Below, one piece after another: positions 60,153-64,000 of a stretch of 64,000 bases of DNA (its first letter is position 1; every line of letters starts with the position of its first letter). Source of the stretch: Ignavibacteriales bacterium UBA1304 (lineage in GTDB: Bacteria > Bacteroidota > Ignavibacteria > Ignavibacteriales > Ignavibacteriaceae); contig DBTY01000003.1 in assembly GCA_002307295.1 (NCBI GenBank), forward strand, positions 62,001 through 126,000. Direction: 5' to 3'. A program made the translations under genes and the position numbers. The notes below the pieces were generated by a model. The model made no database searches and was not told the origin of the DNA. It worked only from the letters and a program-made list of their open reading frames with translations.

Positions 60153-61763
60153 CTAATTCTTTAAAGGTGAATGTTTTTTCTTTACATGAAGCCAAAATAC
60201 CGGAGCGCCGCCAAGCAATGTAATCAAAGCGGCAATAAGAAAATCATCGTCTATGCCGCTTATATATGCTTCCTTATTTACGTGCGACAGGATGACAAGC
60301 TGGCTTTGTTTAGACGCGTCGGAAAACGAACTGCCGGCATTTTTTTCGATATTATAAACTAAATTATTTGTTACGTTAGTATAAACCTGCGATTTTGCCG
60401 CTACTGCCGAACCGTACATTTCCGCATGATAATTAACGCGGGTAGTTAAAACAGTGGCCAGAATCGCTACGCCGAAGCTTCCGCCTAATTGTCTGACGAC
60501 ATTAAATAAACCTGATGCCTGCGCCATTTTTTCGCGCGGAATTTCAAGCAAAGCTATAGCGCTAAGCGGAGTAAATAGTATTCCCATCCCTAAGCCTCGT
60601 AAATACAAAGCCGACATTATGTAGCTGTGTTCCGTCAGAAATGAGAGCGAACTGTTAATGTAAAAACTAAACGTAAGCAGCAGCACGCCAATTATAATTG
60701 GAACTTTAGGATTAGTTCTGTCTCCTATTATACCGACAACAGGAGAAACCAAACCCTGAATAATTCCAACAGGCAAAAACACTGAGCCGGATTGGATGGC
60801 AGTGTAGCCCAGCGAGTTTTGAAGATACAAAGGAAGCAGAAATGTGCTGCCAAACATTCCCATTCCGAATATGAACATAATTACATTGCTAAGCGCAAAA
60901 TTATGATTTGCCAATAACCGTAAATCTATCAGCGGTTCTTTTACAATAAACTCGGTAGTAATGAACACTGCAAGAGCTACGGCTGAAATTGCAAAACAAA
61001 TAATAATGTATGGGGCAGACCATCCGGTAGAATTTGTAGCCGCATTTCCTTCGGTTAATGCATATATCAGGAAAGGCAGAAATATGCTTACAGAAATAAA
61101 TCCAATAATATCAAAATTCCTGACCGCTTTATTAATATACTCTCGTTGTATAATCATCGTAACAAATATTCCGGCCAATCCTACAGGTATGTTAACGTCA
61201 AATATTAATTGCCAGCTAAAGTTATCAACTAAATATCCGCCAATAAGCGGACCAAAAGAAATTGAAGCCGCCGCCGCTATTGACCAAAAGCCAAGAGCAA
61301 GCCCGCGTTTATTGGGCGGAAACTCTCTTACTACTATCGCCATGCCTATCGGCATAATCGTTCCGGCGCCAAGCCCCTGAATTACGCGTGAAATGATAAG
61401 CATGTTTTCTTCGCCTGAGATGCCGCAGAGGAACGAGCCAAAAGTAAAAAGAAGCATCCCCGACGCATACATTTTTTTATAGCCGAATCTGTCTGCCATC
61501 CATCCGGAAGTAGGAAGCATTACAGCAAGCGCAAGCATGTAAGCCGTTATTACCCATTCTATTTTATCTATGCCTACGCCAAACGAAGCCATTATTTTTG
61601 GCAGCCCCACATTTACAATAGTAGAGTCCAGAACCGCCATAAAAGTGCCGATCATAATATTCATCAATACCCACCAGCGGTAGCTATCGTGCTGCGGGTG
61701 AAAAGGATGATTCCGTTTTCTTATCGCTTTTCTAATTCTATGTGATACCGATACTTTTCGCAT
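60153..61763 (-). CDS. emrB: EmrB/QacA-type 14-TM major facilitator drug exporter (DHA2)
   Basis: 536 residues with 14 predicted membrane segments. DHA2 motifs: 'MIGTFMAVLDSTIVNVGLPKI' at TM1, motif A 'GWMADRFGYKKMYASG', motif B 'RVIQGLGAGTIMPIGMAIV', motif C-like 'FWSIAAAASISFGPLIGGYLVDNFSWQLIFDVNIPVG'. It should export amphipathic toxic compounds by proton antiport, handing them to EmrA and TolC. The gap to emrA is one base. Confidence 0.9.
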   Translation of the reverse strand: MRKVSVSHRIRKAIRKRNHPFHPQHDSYRWWVLMNIMIGTFMAVLDSTIVNVGLPKIMASFGVGIDKIEWVITAYMLALAVMLPTSGWMADRFGYKKMYASGMLLFTFGSFLCGISGEENMLIISRVIQGLGAGTIMPIGMAIVVREFPPNKRGLALGFWSIAAAASISFGPLIGGYLVDNFSWQLIFDVNIPVGLAGIFVTMIIQREYINKAVRNFDIIGFISVSIFLPFLIYALTEGNAATNSTGWSAPYIIICFAISAVALAVFITTEFIVKEPLIDLRLLANHNFALSNVIMFIFGMGMFGSTFLLPLYLQNSLGYTAIQSGSVFLPVGIIQGLVSPVVGIIGDRTNPKVPIIIGVLLLTFSFYINSSLSFLTEHSYIMSALYLRGLGMGILFTPLSAIALLEIPREKMAQASGLFNVVRQLGGSFGVAILATVLTTRVNYHAEMYGSAVAAKSQVYTNVTNNLVYNIEKNAGSSFSDASKQSQLVILSHVNKEAYISGIDDDFLIAALITLLGGAPVFWLHVKKKHSPLKN

Positions 61764-61764
61764 T

Positions 61765-62784
61765 TTAATCTTTCACAATTTTAACTACCGCAGACATTCC
61801 GGCGAGTAATTTGTAATTACTAATATTTTTGTTTCCGGCTCCGTCTATAGAAACTTTTATTGGAACGCGCTGAGTAACTTTTGTAAAGTTGCCGGAAGCG
61901 TTATTAGGCGGTATAAGTGAAAATTGCGACGCTGTGTTTGAACCGATAGAATATATTTTTCCCGTAAATGTCACGTCAGAAAAAGCGTCAATTGTAAATA
62001 ACACTTTTTGGTTCAAATGAATTATACCCAGATTTGTTTCCTCAAGATATACAGTAACCCATAGTTTATTGTCGTTTGTAATTGTCATAATAGATTGCCC
62101 CGGCTGGGTTATGTCCCCAGGAAGGAGCCATCGTTTAGCTACTATGCCGTCAATAGGCGCATAAAGTCTTGTGTTATTCAATTGAGTAGAAATAACATTA
62201 ATCTGCGCTTTGGCGCTTCCAATGGATGATTCTGCGCCTGCAATTTGCGCTTTGGAAACATTTAACTGCGTTTTGGCGGCGTCATATTGAGCTTTGGCAG
62301 ATTGATACGCTTTTTTTGCATGGTCGTATTGTTCTTTTGGAATTACGTCTCCTGCAAGCTGTTCCTTTGCTCTTGTAAAATCTTCATTAGTCTTTTCAAG
62401 ATTTATTTCCAGCGTTTTAAGACTTTCCTGATCGTATTTATATTTTGCGTCAGATTGATTTAGCGCAGCTTCAGCCTGAGTCTGTAAAGCTATTGCCTGT
62501 AGCTTCTGGGCTACAAGATCGGAGCTGTCCAACTCTGCAATTAGCGTTCCCTGCTTTACTGCGTCTCCTTCGTCTGCATAAAGATGAGAGATGCGGCCTA
62601 TAATTTTTGAGCTTACCGATACTTTATCGGAATCTACATGGGCGTCGTCAGTGGAGATATATTTAGAATATTCTTTATACCACCAAATACTGCCAATAAT
62701 TACTATTAATATTACTAAGGCAAGGGGGATATATACTCCAAGGCCTTTGTTTCTTTTAGATGAGTTGCTTTTTATTTTTTCCAT
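61765..62784 (-). CDS. emrA: EmrA/HlyD-type membrane fusion protein
   Basis: 339 residues: an N-terminal membrane anchor (about 17-35, 'PLALVILIVIIGSIWWY'), a biotinyl-lipoyl half ('STDDAHVDSDKVSVSSKIIGRISHLYADEGDAVKQGTLIAELD'), a long coiled-coil hairpin (about 85-195), the second lipoyl half ('LYAPIDGIVAKRWLLPGDITQPGQSIMTI'), and a beta-barrel. It is the periplasmic adaptor between the EmrB-type pump and TolC. It lies 75 bases downstream of tetR and may be read from the tetR promoter. Confidence 0.9.
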   Translation of the reverse strand: MEKIKSNSSKRNKGLGVYIPLALVILIVIIGSIWWYKEYSKYISTDDAHVDSDKVSVSSKIIGRISHLYADEGDAVKQGTLIAELDSSDLVAQKLQAIALQTQAEAALNQSDAKYKYDQESLKTLEINLEKTNEDFTRAKEQLAGDVIPKEQYDHAKKAYQSAKAQYDAAKTQLNVSKAQIAGAESSIGSAKAQINVISTQLNNTRLYAPIDGIVAKRWLLPGDITQPGQSIMTITNDNKLWVTVYLEETNLGIIHLNQKVLFTIDAFSDVTFTGKIYSIGSNTASQFSLIPPNNASGNFTKVTQRVPIKVSIDGAGNKNISNYKLLAGMSAVVKIVKD

Positions 62785-62859
62785 GAATTGTTTTCTTTCG
62801 TTATCTTTTAAATGAATCGCTTAAATTAAATTTTATATTTTCGAAATTGTATTTTGCGT

Positions 62860-63483
62860 TTATTTATACTTTAGACCCTTGATAAAAATCTCTGTAAACA
62901 AATTGTCGTCTTTAATAAGAGAAGCGTATTCTTCCGGTTCAAGATAGAATATGCCTTTATTTTTTGTCTTCCGATGGTGAAGACCTTTCATTAGATGAAG
63001 AAAAAGTGAAACAGTGCGTTCTAATTCGCTTATTGAAAATATGCCGTCGCGAATTCCTTTGCTAAAAATTTTTCTAATAATGACTTTCTCTTTTTTTTCA
63101 AAATCCGCCCAGGTTTCTTCCATAAGCGGTTTTATTTCTCTTATATCTTCAAGTCTGAATCTGCTTAAATTTAAGAAAGTTCTAAAATAAGTCTGACGTA
63201 TTTTTACATACGCCTTAAGCATCATTTCCGCGTCTGTAAGCTCTCGAATTTTATCTTCGACAAAAGAAAGGAATAAGCTCTGCTCTTTTTCAACTACAGC
63301 GCGGAAAAGATGCCCTTTGTCAGGGAAATAATAATATAATGAACCTTTGGAAGTTCCCAGGTCGGAAGCAATTTCCTGCATGGTCGTTTTGCCAAGTCCA
63401 TAAAGCCCGAAGCGTTTTTGTGCAGCTTCAAGTATATGAGCAATTTTTTCTTCGTTTTCGCAGCAATGCGTAGCTGTTGCCAT
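62860..63483 (-). CDS. TetR/AcrR-family repressor of the efflux operon
   Basis: 207 residues. The N-terminal helix-turn-helix is 'MQEIASDLGTSKGSLYYYFPDKGHLFRAVVEKE' (about 36-68), typical TetR. The C-terminal ligand domain is helical and unconserved. Five Cys/His residues at the very start ('ATATHCCENEEK') are unusual but not clearly functional. It precedes the pump genes on the same strand, and a palindrome overlaps its own probable promoter, so it should repress itself and the pump until a ligand binds. Confidence 0.88.
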   Translation of the reverse strand: MATATHCCENEEKIAHILEAAQKRFGLYGLGKTTMQEIASDLGTSKGSLYYYFPDKGHLFRAVVEKEQSLFLSFVEDKIRELTDAEMMLKAYVKIRQTYFRTFLNLSRFRLEDIREIKPLMEETWADFEKKEKVIIRKIFSKGIRDGIFSISELERTVSLFLHLMKGLHHRKTKNKGIFYLEPEEYASLIKDDNLFTEIFIKGLKYK

Positions 63484-63502
63484 ATTAATTATACCGTTTT
63501 TA

Positions 63503-63541
63503 CAAAAATACGTTTTGACTATTTTGTTCTAAAAGTCAAAA
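63503..63541 (-). promoter_or_regulatory. tetR promoter with palindromic operator
   Basis: On the minus strand, TATTTTTG (63510-63503) is a perfect -7 box and TTTT lies 20 bases upstream as a weak -33 box. Overlapping the space between is the inverted repeat ttttgact (63513-63520) and agtcaaaa (63534-63541) with a 13-base spacer, the size and place expected of a TetR-family operator. Confidence 0.6.
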
Positions 63542-63625
63542 ATAAGGTAAAAGATACAATTTTTCAAGGCGCTGTTTTATGGACTAATGATTTGTTAATG
63601 GATATTTGGGCAATTGCTGGAATGG

Positions 63626-64000
63626 TTAAGAAAGGATTCTGTAGTTTTTTAATTCTTTATCTAACAATTTTGCATTGCCTGTTAGTTTATCTAAAAATAA
63701 CCAAAAGTTCTTGCTGTGGTTTTTTACGACTGTATGCGATAGCTCATGAAGTATCACATAGTCTATAAGATTATCCGGCAGGCGCATAAGATGTATGCTT
63801 AAGTTAATATTGTTTCTAAAGGAACAACTACCCCATCGGCTTTTTATATTTTTTATAAACAAGCGATTGAACGGAAGATTAAATTTCAATGATAATTCTT
63901 TTATCCTTTGAGGGAGGAACGCTTCGGCCTCTTTTCTGTATGCGTACTCTATCACTAATCGAATTGATTTTTGAATATACGCCGAATGAATATCCTTTTC
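63626..64000 (-). CDS. YgjP/DUF45-type metallopeptidase (5' end outside window)
   Basis: The frame is open to the right edge; 124 C-terminal residues are visible (a GTG at 63955 is internal). 'RIKELSLKFNLPFNRLFIKNIKSRWGSCSFRNNINLSIHLMRLPDNLIDYVILHELSHTVVKNHSKNFWLFLDKL' is the DUF45 signature: W-G-S-C, the zinc motif HELSH, and a downstream H-x-x-x-F-W. Relatives are SprT-like predicted metalloproteases, sometimes beside type I restriction genes, whose role is little known. Its stop lies 142 bases from the tetR start. Confidence 0.85.
   Translation of the reverse strand, partial: EKDIHSAYIQKSIRLVIEYAYRKEAEAFLPQRIKELSLKFNLPFNRLFIKNIKSRWGSCSFRNNINLSIHLMRLPDNLIDYVILHELSHTVVKNHSKNFWLFLDKLTGNAKLLDKELKNYRILS

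Noticed and set aside
63418..63768. 116-codon plus-strand frame at the right end
   Set aside because: It spans the tetR start, the operator and the end of the metallopeptidase gene in antisense; no independent support.
1..64000. CRISPR array, insertion sequence, prophage or integrative element
   Set aside because: No regularly spaced direct repeats, transposase, integrase or phage genes were seen; the tRNA operon has no integrase beside it.

Overview
The window is AT-rich, densely coding chromosomal DNA from a Gram-negative bacterium. It most likely belongs to the Bacteroidota/Chlorobiota side of the tree, and Ignavibacteria is my best guess. The pointers are: PorV/PorQ-like outer-membrane proteins beside a secreted protein with a FlgD-like C-terminal sorting domain (type IX secretion style); a TPR lipoprotein / DUF4292 lipoprotein / EnvC-like cluster; BshC (bacillithiol); menaquinone genes; and promoters of the form TTTG-N20-TAnnTTTG. 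No phage, transposon, integrase or CRISPR array is visible. Taxonomy is inferred from gene content only.

Layout. 1-1506: end of a PQQ-type beta-propeller gene and a HAD phosphatase. 1566-6940 (minus): TPR lipoprotein, DUF4292 lipoprotein, EnvC-like amidase activator and an outer-membrane barrel. 7151-9930: a decayed zinc-ribbon membrane gene, SseB-like protein, orphan ATP-grasp enzyme and a small Ig-like membrane protein. 10052-14218: barrel protein, two unusual lipoproteins and a FadL/PorV-like protein. 14300-18506: rsgA (apparent AUA start), menF, menD. 18543-22514: acetyltransferase, then a minus-strand lipoprotein-release operon (two LolC/E permeases, LolD, small membrane protein). 22687-23057: tRNA Pro-Arg-His-Glu. 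23109-24827: an exonuclease fused to a UvrC-like GIY-YIG nuclease.

24951-30710 is a plus-strand housekeeping run (ymdB, folD, deoC, a HicB-like protein, trmH, aroA, an orphan ABC ATPase), followed by bshC on the minus strand. 32477-38979 is a tightly packed envelope-biosynthesis island: DUF1207 protein, flippase-like protein, glycosyltransferase, polysaccharide deacetylase, second glycosyltransferase, radical SAM enzyme, second DUF1207 protein; an M50 protease follows one base later. This is the best candidate for an undescribed pathway. 40044-44379 holds a lipoprotein, a secreted propeller protein and two PorV/PorQ-like barrels. 44410-48281 carries surface-polysaccharide enzymes.

48436-58759 is housekeeping: thyA-folA, mutL, a UbiA-type phosphoribosyltransferase, a CBS/CorC membrane protein, tgt (apparent CUG start), yajC, ribBA, nfeD and a CoA-binding protein. 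58818-63483 (minus) is a TetR-controlled tripartite efflux operon (EmrA, EmrB, TolC) with a visible operator. The right edge cuts a YgjP-type metallopeptidase.

At whole-window scale, Asp and Asn codons tend to end in C when the next codon begins with G and in T otherwise. REP-like palindromes flank mutL on both sides.
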